Source of the DNA: DATKYV01 sp035528275
GTDB taxonomy: Bacteria; Acidobacteriota; Terriglobia; UBA7540
Direction of reading: 5' to 3'
DNA length: 26,320 nt
Assembly: GCA_035528275.1 (NCBI GenBank)
Contig: DATKYV010000137.1
Coordinates: 1 to 26,320 of the forward strand
The first letter of the stretch is position 1; each line of letters starts with the position of its first letter. The notes below the pieces were generated by a model, which was not told the DNA's origin, searched no databases, and worked only from the letters and a program-made list of their open reading frames with translations. A program made the translations under genes and the position numbers. This document shows, in pieces, positions 1 through 8,561 of this stretch.

Positions 1-48
1 CCTCACCCGCGCCAGTACCTCCACCCTTCCCAACTCCCTCTTGCTCAT
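1..48 (-). CDS. Transposase N-terminus (partial, cut by window edge)
   Basis: The minus strand reads an ATG at 48 followed by 15 codons to the edge, giving MSKRELGRVEVLARVR. This resembles the N-terminal start of ISNCY/IS1202-type transposases, whose first residues precede a helix-turn-helix that recognises the element ends; that assignment is from memory of the family. The start lies just inside a pair of direct repeats typical of an IS terminus (91-141), and the gene points away from them, which fits the usual layout. A perfect hairpin (67-73 with 78-84) spans the only Shine-Dalgarno-like GGAGG, 17 nt upstream of the ATG, so translation may be damped. Only 16 residues are visible, so the family call is tentative and it cannot be said whether the rest is intact. 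Confidence 0.6.
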   Translation of the reverse strand, partial: MSKRELGRVEVLARVR

Positions 49-66
49 CTCGGTTCGCCCCAATCT

Positions 67-84
67 GACCTCCTTTCGGAGGTC
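67..84. repeat. Perfect 7-bp hairpin in the transposase leader
   Basis: Arms at 67-73 and 78-84 are exact inverted repeats (GACCTCC and GGAGGTC) around a 4-nt loop. The minus-strand copy contains GGAGG, so this hairpin could hide the ribosome-binding site of the transposase at 48. That is inference from position. Confidence 0.45.
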
Positions 85-202
85 CCATTAGGGGACATTT
101 CTATCGAGCACAAATGGGGACATTATCATCGAGGTACAACATCAAGCCCGTCCCCGTTTCATATCTTGAATCAGGGTGTTCATTCACCACCTCGGATCGG
201 GT

Positions 203-338
203 GATCGAAACTGGAAAATCGAAACTGGAAATTCGAAACTCGAAAATTGAGTAGGTCATCGAGTTTCCATATCTCAATCACTCAATCACAAAATCGCTTG
301 ATCGCCAAATCCCCCGATCACCAAATCGCTCAATTGCG
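203..338. repeat. Short tandem and inverted repeats downstream of the ADOP gene
   Basis: Three 14-bp copies (203-216, 217-230, 231-244) share the core TCGAAACT. The last copy contains GAAACTCGA (235-243), which is inverted at 259-267. From about 272 to 338 a different run of degenerate 7-8 bp units (variants of CAATCAC and AAATCGC) reaches the stop codon of the permease gene. No gene is seen between the IS end and 338. Confidence 0.6.
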
Positions 339-2768
339 CTACTCGTACCTCAAGGCCACCATCGGATCGACTTTCGTCGCCCGCCGAGCGGGGATGTAAC
401 AGGCCAGCAGCGCCACCCCGGTCAGCAGCAATGACACCGCCACGAATGTCAGCGGGTCGGTGGGCTTCACGCCGTAGAGCAGGCTCGACAGAAAGCGCGT
501 AAGCGCGAGCGCGCCGAGCACCCCTATCACCACGCCCAGAAGCGTGAGGATCATTCCTTGCCGCACCACATGCATCAACACATCGCGCCCTCGGGCGCCG
601 AGCGCCATGCGGATGCCGATTTCGTGGGTGCGCTCGCGAACCGTGTAGGAAAGGACAGCAAAGGCGCCCGTCGCAGCGAGCAGCAGAGCCATGGCACCGA
701 AGAATCCCAGGACGATGGCGAAGAATCTCGGCTGCGCCAGGCTGTCGTGCACTACCTGCTCCAGGGGCGTCATCTCTTGAATCGGCTGTTCCGGTTCGAC
801 CTCGCGAATAATGCGCCGAACCGTTCCCGCCAGCGCCATTGGATCACCGGCAGTGCGGATAAACAGGTCGAGCTTGGCTCTCGACATAAGGCTCATGGGC
901 GAATATATGGCGGGGCTAGGCCGGCTGCTGAGGCCTTCGTTGCGCACATCGCCCACCACTCCGATCACTTCCAACTTGGTATTCGCAGAGATATATAGGT
1001 ATTTCCCGACGGAATCCTCGCCCGGCCAGTAAGCCCGCGCCAACCCTTGATTGATCATCAACACCAACCTGTGATCCTTGAAATCGCGTTCGTCGAACGC
1101 CCGCCCGGAAATGATCGGAATACCGAGAGCTCTGAAATAGCCGGGAGTAACGATGTACACGCCGCCCTTGGGCGCCACTTCGATTGTGCCGCGAGCGCTG
1201 TCCCGGATCGTAAACTGGTAGGGCTCGCCTCCGCCAGCGAGTGGCATTGTCTTGCCGGCCCCGACGGCCCGCACGCCCGGGATTGCCGCCACTCGCTGGA
1301 TTAGTTCATCGCGGTACGACTCCATGAGCTGCGCGTTGTGATATTTGTACAGCGGTATCGCCAGTTGCACTGTCAACACATGGCGCGCTTCGAATCCTGG
1401 ATCGCTGGTTACAAGCTTCCACAGGCTTTTCAACACCAGTCCGGATGCCGCCAGCAGCAGGCATGCGAGTGAAACCTCCGCCACGACCAACGCGTCTCGT
1501 CCGCGCTGCCGCGCTGAACCGGCCGAGACCCTGGTCCCGGCAGCTTTCAGCGACTCTAACACATGGAGATTCATTAGCTTGAGAGCGGGAACGCTTCCGA
1601 TCAGCACGCCCGTAATCAGGGTGAGGACGACGCCGAAAAGCACGACGGCCAAGTCGAGGTGAACCTCGCTCGGCCGCGGGATCGACCCAGCACTAAGCGC
1701 CAGGAGCCCGGACGAAATCCACGGTCCAATCACGAACGCCGCCGCACCACCGAACGCCGCGAGCAACACGCTCTCTATCACCAACTGGCAAAACAGCCGT
1801 GGCCAGCCGGCGCCCAGCGCGCTGCGAATCGCAAACTCGTGCTGCCGAACGGCGCCGCGTGCCAGCGTCATGTTGGCAGGGTTGGCGCAAGCCGTCAGCA
1901 GGACAAGCGCCACTGCTCCCAGCAGGACCAGCAGGATGGGTTTCACGTGCCCTACGATGCTCTCCCGCAGGTCTTCCACCACTCCTTTGTCCCACCCGGC
2001 ATTTGTCGCGGGATACTGCTCGGCCAGCCGCTTAAGAATCACCGTAGTCTCACTCGCAGCCTGCGCCGGACTCACTCCTGACTTCAGCCGCGCTAGCACT
2101 TGGATCCAGCGCACGCCACGCCGGTGCGGAATGGCATCATCCGTGACTCGTGAAAGTGGCACCCAGAACCCCACGCTACGGGACGGGAACTGGAATGCCG
2201 GACCCATCACGCCCACGACCACCAGTACACCGCCTCCTACTGCAACGGTCTTCCCGACGATCGACGGATCGCCGCCGAACCGCTCCCGCCACACCGAATC
2301 GCCGAGGATCACAACATCATCTTTTCCCGCGATGTTTTCCTCCGGCGTAAAACCTCGTCCCAATGCGGGCGCTACGCCCAATGTGGGAAGGAAATTGGAA
2401 TCAGCGCTGGCGGTCTCGATCAAGGCCGCTTCACCCTGGCTAAGGAGCGTATATAAGCTCATTCCGGGCGAATACCAATAGCCTGAGATGTTCTCAAATG
2501 ACTTCGCGTGTGAGCGGAAATCTTCTAAGTCCTGCGGGGAAAATGGGCCCTCCGCTGTCGCGTGCGATGGGTTCGACGTGTACACCTCCACCAGGCGGGA
2601 AGGATCGTGGTAAGGCAGGGGGCGCAATAGAACTCCTCGCGCCACTGAAAAGATCGCCAGATTGGCGCCAATGCCGAGGGCGAGCGTCAGCACTGCCACC
2701 GCCGTGAAGCCCGGATTCTTGGCCAGCATTCGCAGGCCGAATCTCACATCTTGCAGCAGTGTGCTCAC
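339..2768 (-). CDS. ADOP-type ABC transporter permease (FtsX/MacB-like)
   Basis: An 809-residue integral membrane protein with the ADOP (acidobacterial duplicated orphan permease) layout. The order is an N-terminal cytoplasmic stretch and first TM (about residues 18-45), a MacB-type periplasmic core domain (about 50-245), three TMs around 275-395, a second TM (about 425-450) and periplasmic domain, and a second FtsX three-TM block (about 680-800) ending in the usual ALRYE tail. The second block has the family motif ERTHEIGIRMALGA. In the first block the motif that is normally CANVANLLLAR reads ANPANMTLARG. Translation starts at GTG 2768. No ATPase gene is nearby, which is the rule for this family, and its substrate is unknown. 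The gene is isolated and bordered on both sides by short repeat arrays. Confidence 0.9.
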   Translation of the reverse strand: MSTLLQDVRFGLRMLAKNPGFTAVAVLTLALGIGANLAIFSVARGVLLRPLPYHDPSRLVEVYTSNPSHATAEGPFSPQDLEDFRSHAKSFENISGYWYSPGMSLYTLLSQGEAALIETASADSNFLPTLGVAPALGRGFTPEENIAGKDDVVILGDSVWRERFGGDPSIVGKTVAVGGGVLVVVGVMGPAFQFPSRSVGFWVPLSRVTDDAIPHRRGVRWIQVLARLKSGVSPAQAASETTVILKRLAEQYPATNAGWDKGVVEDLRESIVGHVKPILLVLLGAVALVLLTACANPANMTLARGAVRQHEFAIRSALGAGWPRLFCQLVIESVLLAAFGGAAAFVIGPWISSGLLALSAGSIPRPSEVHLDLAVVLFGVVLTLITGVLIGSVPALKLMNLHVLESLKAAGTRVSAGSARQRGRDALVVAEVSLACLLLAASGLVLKSLWKLVTSDPGFEARHVLTVQLAIPLYKYHNAQLMESYRDELIQRVAAIPGVRAVGAGKTMPLAGGGEPYQFTIRDSARGTIEVAPKGGVYIVTPGYFRALGIPIISGRAFDERDFKDHRLVLMINQGLARAYWPGEDSVGKYLYISANTKLEVIGVVGDVRNEGLSSRPSPAIYSPMSLMSRAKLDLFIRTAGDPMALAGTVRRIIREVEPEQPIQEMTPLEQVVHDSLAQPRFFAIVLGFFGAMALLLAATGAFAVLSYTVRERTHEIGIRMALGARGRDVLMHVVRQGMILTLLGVVIGVLGALALTRFLSSLLYGVKPTDPLTFVAVSLLLTGVALLACYIPARRATKVDPMVALRYE

Positions 2769-3118
2769 CGTCTACCTCGGATTGAGTGATTTTGCGATTG
2801 AAGCTTTGAGAATTCTCCTCATTCGCCAAATCGCTAAATCACAGAATCGCAAATGACTGTATCACCGGGTACCCAATCGCTCCATCTTCGCCAGAGGGCG
2901 CCGGAGTATCAAGGGAGATTGGGCAGGTTGGCTGCCATCGTGCGCCCCTCTAGTTCCTTGATTCAAAGGCGATTACATGCTGACTCTCGACCGTTCAACC
3001 TGCTGGGTGTTCGTTTGTGGGATTTCATTGACCGAAAGCGAACAGCTGAGACGCCAAGCATCAAGGCTTGACAGAGCGCTCGCAGGCGTATTTACTCCGT
3101 TTCGGAGAGCTTGAGGTC
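2769..3118. other. Divergent intergenic region
   Basis: This 350-bp gap separates the minus-strand permease from truA. It contains the inverted repeat at 2781-2847 and further CAATCGC-like units to about 2885. From 2890 to 3100 no convincing promoter pair, RNA gene or conserved reading frame is visible; the short open frames here have no recognisable protein features. Confidence 0.5.
2781..2847. repeat. Imperfect inverted repeat of heptamer-like units
   Basis: The arm at 2781-2800 is the reverse complement of 2828-2847 with 4 mismatches in 20 positions. Both arms consist of AATCGC/AATCAC-type units, and the spacer is 27 bp. The element lies directly upstream of the ADOP permease start on the minus strand. 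It resembles in design, though not in sequence, the elements at 4413-4516 and 22547-22646. Confidence 0.6.
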
Positions 3119-3892
3119 ATGCGAAACCTGCGCTTGGTGATTGCCTACGATGGCACGGAATTTCACGGCTGGCAGCGGCAACCGGACGCGCCAACGGTCC
3201 AGGGCTGCCTCGAGGAGGCTCTGGCAAAGCTGACCGGCGCTCCCGTCCACATTTGGGGATCGGGACGGACCGACGCCGGCGTCCACGCGCTGAACCAAGT
3301 GGCGAGCTTCAAGACGGAATCCCCCATCCCTTGTGACAATCTTCTGAAGGCGCTGAACAATTTGCTGCCGCCTTCGGTGCGCATCAAGCAAGTGGAAGAA
3401 GCGCCGGAAAAATTCCACGCGCGCTACGACGTGCGCTCGAAGACCTACCGCTACCGCATCCTGCAAGCGCCGATCTGTTCGCCGTTTCTGTGGCGATTCG
3501 TTTGCCATCATCCGTACCCGCTTGACCGCAGGAAGATGAACGAAGCAGCACTTTTGTTCGAGGGCGAACACGATTTCACATCCTTCGCCGGCTCGGAGGG
3601 CCGCACAGATGAGGCCGAAGAGGGAGTTCCGACGGCACCCCACTCCATGGTGCGAACGATTGTTTCTTCGCGCTTTCTGTGGCGGCCGCGGACATCCATA
3701 TTGATTTACGAAGTTCGCGGCAGCGGTTTTCTACGCCACATGGTGCGCAACATTGTCGGCACCTTGTTGGAAGTGGGCCGGGGAAAGCTGGCGCCGCACG
3801 ACGTGATGCGAGTCCTGGAAGCTCGCGACCGCACCCAGGCTGGGCCGACGGCACCCGCGCAGGGACTTTGCCTCGTTAAGGTGGAGTATTGA
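3119..3892 (+). CDS. truA: tRNA pseudouridine(38-40) synthase TruA
   Basis: A 257-residue protein that isomerises uridine to pseudouridine at positions 38-40 of the anticodon stem-loop of many tRNAs. The active-site motif GRTDAGVHA places the catalytic aspartate at residue 52. The N-terminal RLVIAYDGTEFHGWQRQP and the C-terminal GSGFLRHMVRNIVGTLLEVGRG blocks are family hallmarks, and the length matches TruA. An open frame extends upstream to a TTG at 3068, but the ATG at 3119 has GGAGAG 9 nt upstream and matches where TruA proteins begin, so I use it. The gene stands alone, and its stop is followed by a repeat element at 3907-3977. Confidence 0.97.
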   Translation: MRNLRLVIAYDGTEFHGWQRQPDAPTVQGCLEEALAKLTGAPVHIWGSGRTDAGVHALNQVASFKTESPIPCDNLLKALNNLLPPSVRIKQVEEAPEKFHARYDVRSKTYRYRILQAPICSPFLWRFVCHHPYPLDRRKMNEAALLFEGEHDFTSFAGSEGRTDEAEEGVPTAPHSMVRTIVSSRFLWRPRTSILIYEVRGSGFLRHMVRNIVGTLLEVGRGKLAPHDVMRVLEARDRTQAGPTAPAQGLCLVKVEY

Positions 3893-3906
3893 ATGTCCCG
3901 CCTGCT

Positions 3907-3977
3907 GTAGCGCCGCCCGGAACCTGTCCCGGCGAGGCCGGGAGGGCGGCACGTGCCGGGCTAAAGCCCGGCGCTAC
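3907..3977. repeat. 71-bp REP-like multi-hairpin element
   Basis: The ends GTAGCGCC (3907-3914) and GGCGCTAC (3970-3977) are perfect inverted repeats. Inside are a stem pairing 3912-3918 with 3944-3950, a hairpin CCCGGC/GCCGGG (3928-3933 with 3937-3942), and a hairpin GCCGGGCT/AGCCCGGC (3955-3962 with 3965-3972). The whole could fold as a branched structure. It sits 14 bp after truA. Elements with a GCCGGGCTAAAGCCCGGC core are scattered through many environmental bacterial genomes, as far as I recall. It has no T-tract, so it is not a standard terminator. Confidence 0.65.
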
Positions 3978-4091
3978 CTTGGACTTCCGAAAGCGGTTCA
4001 AGTAATATAACCTGACTGAGGTTTGGTGTGCCAGTTGGTTCTGTCCGAACGGGGAGCGGAGTCGAGCGAGAGTGCAGAGGAGGAGCGGCGG

Positions 4092-4373
4092 GTGAGCCCA
4101 TCATCGTTGACGTTCAAGGGAAAAAAGCCCGGCCAGCGGGCTTGTGACGAGAAGGACGACAAGGGAAAGCTCTGTGTGGGGCATCTGAAGCGCTGGTACA
4201 CGCCCAGCGAGGAAGTCGTCCGGGAACTTGGCAAGGACGCTGAAGTCTACCGCTGCGAGCGTTGCCACACGCTGTACCGTCCGGCCCCGCAGGACCGCTC
4301 GACGGCCGGACAGAGGTACGAGTTGCAGCCCGTGAATATCCTCGGGAGTTTCCTCCCGAAACTGCGCGGCTAG
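4092..4373 (+). CDS. Small four-cysteine (zinc-ribbon-like) protein of unknown function
   Basis: I do not recognise the family. The predicted protein is 93 residues, soluble and basic. Cysteines at 18 and 28 and a CERC motif at 55-58 could bind one zinc ion, as in zinc ribbons. Between them is a charged stretch with LKRWYTPSEEVVRELGKDAEVYRC. The GTG at 4092 was chosen because AGGAGGAG lies 6 nt upstream. The frame is open further upstream to a TTG at 4023, but that part is Glu/Ser-rich and has no ribosome-binding site. It sits between truA and a synthase, both on the same strand, without close coupling. A role in RNA or protein binding would be a guess. Confidence 0.65.
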   Translation: MSPSSLTFKGKKPGQRACDEKDDKGKLCVGHLKRWYTPSEEVVRELGKDAEVYRCERCHTLYRPAPQDRSTAGQRYELQPVNILGSFLPKLRG

Positions 4374-4412
4374 TCCCCAACCGGCGGCCCGATTGCCGAG
4401 AGCGGACGGTTG

Positions 4413-4516
4413 AGAGTTCAGCGTTGAGAGTTGAGAGTCGGAAGGTGAGTGCAGGAGGTCCTCCGGGGCTTGCCCGAACTGCGTCGCCTGACTCTCAACA
4501 TTCAACTCTCAACTCT
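4413..4516. repeat. Long imperfect inverted repeat of GAGAGTT heptamers
   Basis: The left arm, 4413-4439, is a run of 7-bp units (GAGAGTT and variants). The right arm, 4490-4516, is its reverse complement with about 4 mismatches in 27. The 50-bp spacer holds a small perfect hairpin, GGAGG-T-CCTCC, at 4454-4464. The right arm ends 14 bp before the start codon of the following synthase gene, which has no good Shine-Dalgarno sequence. Confidence 0.7.
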
Positions 4517-4530
4517 GGACCTTCTCATGC

Positions 4531-5763
4531 ATGACCGACAAGAGCGAATTCATCTATGACTGGAACCGCGTTGCGGGCCCGGAGCTCGCCACTTGCCGTC
4601 AAGCGATGCTCGACGATGAGACGCTGCGCGACGGGCTCCAATCACCCTCCGTGCTCGACCCCTCGATTGAAAAGAAAATCCAGATCCTGCATCTGATGGA
4701 AAAACTCGGCATCGACTCGGTTGATCTGGGTCTGCCGGGTGCGGGCCCCCGCGCCAAAGAAGACGTGCTGCGCCTGGCGCAGGAGATTGCTTCCGCGAAG
4801 CTCAAGATCCGGCCTAACTGCGCGGCGCGAACCACGGAGGCGGACATTCGCCCCATCGCCGAGATTGTCCAGGCGACTGGCGTGCCGATTGAAGCCGCCA
4901 CGTTTCTCGGTTCCAGCCCCATACGCCAGTACGCCGAGGATTGGACGCTCGACTTCCTGCTTCGGACCACCGAGCATGCCGTGAAGTTCGCGCGCAGCTT
5001 GGGTCTGAGCGTCATGTACGTGACCGAAGACACCACGCGGGCCCGGCCCGAGGTGGTCAAAAAGCTTTACACCACGGCGATTGAGTGCGGCGCAGAGGCG
5101 ATTGTGGTGTGTGATACGGTCGGCCACGTCACGCCGCGGGGAGTCCGGGCGCTTCTGGGTTTCATTCAGGAGGAGGTTGTGAAGCCCGCAGGCGCGAATA
5201 TCCGCGTGGACTGGCACGGGCACTCGGATCGTGGCCTCGCGGTGGCCAATTCGCTGGCCGCCTTTGAGTCGGGCGCCAACCAGGTGCACGCCGCGGCGCT
5301 GGGGATCGGCGAGCGCGTGGGAAATACGCCCATGGATCAGATGCTCGTCAACCTGAAGCTCCTCGGGGCGATTAAGCGCGACCTGAGCAAGCTGAAGGAA
5401 TACTGCGAGGTTGTATCGCAGGCTGTGGGAGTGTCGATACCGCCCAACTATCCCGTCGTCGGCTCCGACGCTTTCCGCACCGCCACCGGCGTACACGCCG
5501 CGGCGGTGATCAAGGCCTTCAGAAAAAAGGACATCGAGCTGGCCAACCAGGTCTATTCCGGCGTGCCTTCGCACTGGTTTGGGATGGACCAGAAGATTGA
5601 AATCGGCCCCATGAGCGGGAAATCCAACGTCATCTACTGGCTCGAGCGGCGGCACATCGAGCCGTCGGACCGGTTGGTGGAGAAGATCTTCGACCGCGCC
5701 AAACAAGCCAACCGCTTGTTGACGGATTCGGAGATTCTGGAAATCTGCGGCCAGCCGAAGTAG
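4531..5763 (+). CDS. 2-isopropylmalate/homocitrate synthase family enzyme (DRE-TIM metallolyase)
   Basis: A 410-residue Claisen-type condensing enzyme. The signature DDETLRDGLQ gives the metal-binding Asp and the catalytic Arg (R33, D34). HGHSDRGLAVANSLAA (H229, H231) supplies the metal-binding histidines, and GIGERVGNTPMDQM is the conserved region after the barrel strand. Family members join acetyl-CoA to a 2-oxoacid: 2-oxoisovalerate for LeuA, 2-oxoglutarate for homocitrate synthase. The length covers only the TIM barrel and a short C-terminal part. The allosteric leucine-binding domain of full LeuA (usually above 500 residues) is missing, so leucine feedback is unlikely. The usual HxHND motif reads HGHSD here. 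The substrate cannot be fixed from sequence, and no leuBCD or lysine genes are adjacent. The start is ATG 4531, with only a weak ribosome-binding site. Confidence 0.85.
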   Translation: MTDKSEFIYDWNRVAGPELATCRQAMLDDETLRDGLQSPSVLDPSIEKKIQILHLMEKLGIDSVDLGLPGAGPRAKEDVLRLAQEIASAKLKIRPNCAARTTEADIRPIAEIVQATGVPIEAATFLGSSPIRQYAEDWTLDFLLRTTEHAVKFARSLGLSVMYVTEDTTRARPEVVKKLYTTAIECGAEAIVVCDTVGHVTPRGVRALLGFIQEEVVKPAGANIRVDWHGHSDRGLAVANSLAAFESGANQVHAAALGIGERVGNTPMDQMLVNLKLLGAIKRDLSKLKEYCEVVSQAVGVSIPPNYPVVGSDAFRTATGVHAAAVIKAFRKKDIELANQVYSGVPSHWFGMDQKIEIGPMSGKSNVIYWLERRHIEPSDRLVEKIFDRAKQANRLLTDSEILEICGQPK

Positions 5764-5925
5764 CGCGCGGGGTGCAGCGTGTGGAGCGTTTCGAACTGAG
5801 CATAACCCGGAACGAAGACCATTCCCGCCTGACATGATCGCGAGAGATTTTGTACGCTTGCGGTCAACCAAAGGCAAACTGGAGATTAACAAAGCGGGTT
5901 TTGGACTTGAGGGGAGAGAACTGAA

Positions 5926-6795
5926 TTGAGTCAGCGAGCCAAGGCGGAACTCCTGCTGGTGGTGGTAACGATGGTCTGGGGTTGCACCTTCGTGGTCGTC
6001 AAGTCGGCGCTGTCGCTTGCCTCGCCCTTGCCGTTCCTGGCTGTGCGGTTCACGCTGGCCGGGCTGCTTCTGACCTTGGTCCTGACCCGAGGGAGGATGG
6101 ACCTCCGTGCCCTTTCCGCCGGGGTGATTCTCGGATTCTTCCTGTTCACAGGCTATTTGTTTCAGACCTGGGGGCTGGTCTACACCACGGCCTCGAAGTC
6201 GGCTTTCATCACCGGGTTCGGCGTCATCCTCGTTCCGTTTGTCCAAGTGTTCCACGGCTTCCACTTACGATCCGCGACGGTGCTTGGCGCTTTGCTGGGT
6301 TTTGCGGGGATCTACTTCCTGGTTCTGCCCTCGGGCCTTGATTCCGTTAATCAAGGGGACATCCTCACCCTGGGCGGCGCAATGTCGTTTGCCGTGCACA
6401 TCGTCCTGGTGGGCAGTTACACGCGCCGCTATTCGTTTCGGCACCTGGTCCCTACTCAAGTCCTGACGGCCGGGGCTCTGGCCACGCTCGCCCTGCCGTT
6501 TGATCGCGAAATGCGCATGGATTGGAGCCCGGGGCTGGTGGCAGCCCTGCTGGTCACCGCACTTTTGGCGACGGGCTTCGCTTTTTCCGTGCAGAACTGG
6601 GCCCAGCAGTTTACTCCGCCCGCGCACACGGCGCTGATCTTCGCGTTAGAGCCGGTCTTTGCAGCTCTGACTTCGAGGGTCGTCCTGGGTGAGCACCTGG
6701 GCGGAAAAGTCCTGCTGGGTTCGGCCCTGATTCTGGGGGGAATGGTGGTTTCAGAGCTTTGGGGGGGCACCGCGCCCGCGCCCGTCGAGGGGTGA
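5926..6795 (+). CDS. EamA/DMT-superfamily transporter
   Basis: A 289-residue inner-membrane protein with about ten hydrophobic segments arranged as two EamA repeats. The first repeat begins with the typical LLLVVVTMVWGCTFVVVKSA and the second ends with LEPVFAALTSRVVLGEHLGGKVLLGSALILGGMVVSE. Members export amino acids and other small metabolites, and the substrate cannot be predicted here. The start is TTG 5926, supported by GGGGAGAG 7 nt upstream; no ATG fits the first TM better. It follows the synthase gene by 162 nt on the same strand, which may be coincidence. Confidence 0.88.
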   Translation: MSQRAKAELLLVVVTMVWGCTFVVVKSALSLASPLPFLAVRFTLAGLLLTLVLTRGRMDLRALSAGVILGFFLFTGYLFQTWGLVYTTASKSAFITGFGVILVPFVQVFHGFHLRSATVLGALLGFAGIYFLVLPSGLDSVNQGDILTLGGAMSFAVHIVLVGSYTRRYSFRHLVPTQVLTAGALATLALPFDREMRMDWSPGLVAALLVTALLATGFAFSVQNWAQQFTPPAHTALIFALEPVFAALTSRVVLGEHLGGKVLLGSALILGGMVVSELWGGTAPAPVEG

Positions 6796-6910
6796 TTCGG
6801 GCGCTTTTCAGGCTAACGACCCGCCGGACGATCCGTCTATAACCAAGGGCAGGGCGCGGGGCGGCAACCGCTTGGCGCCCACAGCGCATCCCATTAGGGA
6901 AGTATCGGTG

Positions 6911-6916
6911 TATAAT
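6911..6916 (+). promoter_or_regulatory. Candidate -10 box (TATAAT) for the htrA operon
   Basis: An exact TATAAT lies about 50 nt before the htrA start. No good -35 hexamer is found at 16-18 bp spacing, so activity would need another factor or an extended contact. Support is the perfect hexamer and its position only. Confidence 0.4.
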
Positions 6917-6967
6917 GAGGGATTAAGATCAAAGCTTTGGAGAAAGGGTTTTCGGGGTGAGGCTGAC

Positions 6968-8542
<1,575 letters not shown>

Positions 8543-8561
8543 AACAGGAGCAGAGCGGATT

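Larger units (their letters stand above)
1..141 (-). mobile_element. Terminal part of an insertion sequence
   Basis: Two direct repeats that begin GGGGACATT and continue with a shared ATCGAG..ACAA core lie at 91-114 and 116-141, 25 bp apart, immediately upstream of a transposase start codon that faces the window edge. Repeated motifs at the end of an IS usually serve as transposase binding sites. The outer boundary is probably near 141, where the similarity stops, but no target-site duplication can be checked because the other end is outside the window. Confidence 0.55.

Noticed and set aside
203..338. A CRISPR array in the repeat tract
   Set aside because: Repeats are 7-14 bp, contiguous and degenerate, with no unique spacers and no cas genes.
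2853..3071. A small 72-codon open frame upstream of truA
   Set aside because: It begins in repeat DNA, has no ribosome-binding site and shows no protein-like features.
4642..6264. A 540-codon open frame on the minus strand opposite the synthase and transporter genes
   Set aside because: It is antisense to two clear genes, rich in Arg/Gly/His as expected from the complement of GC-rich coding DNA, and has no recognisable domain.
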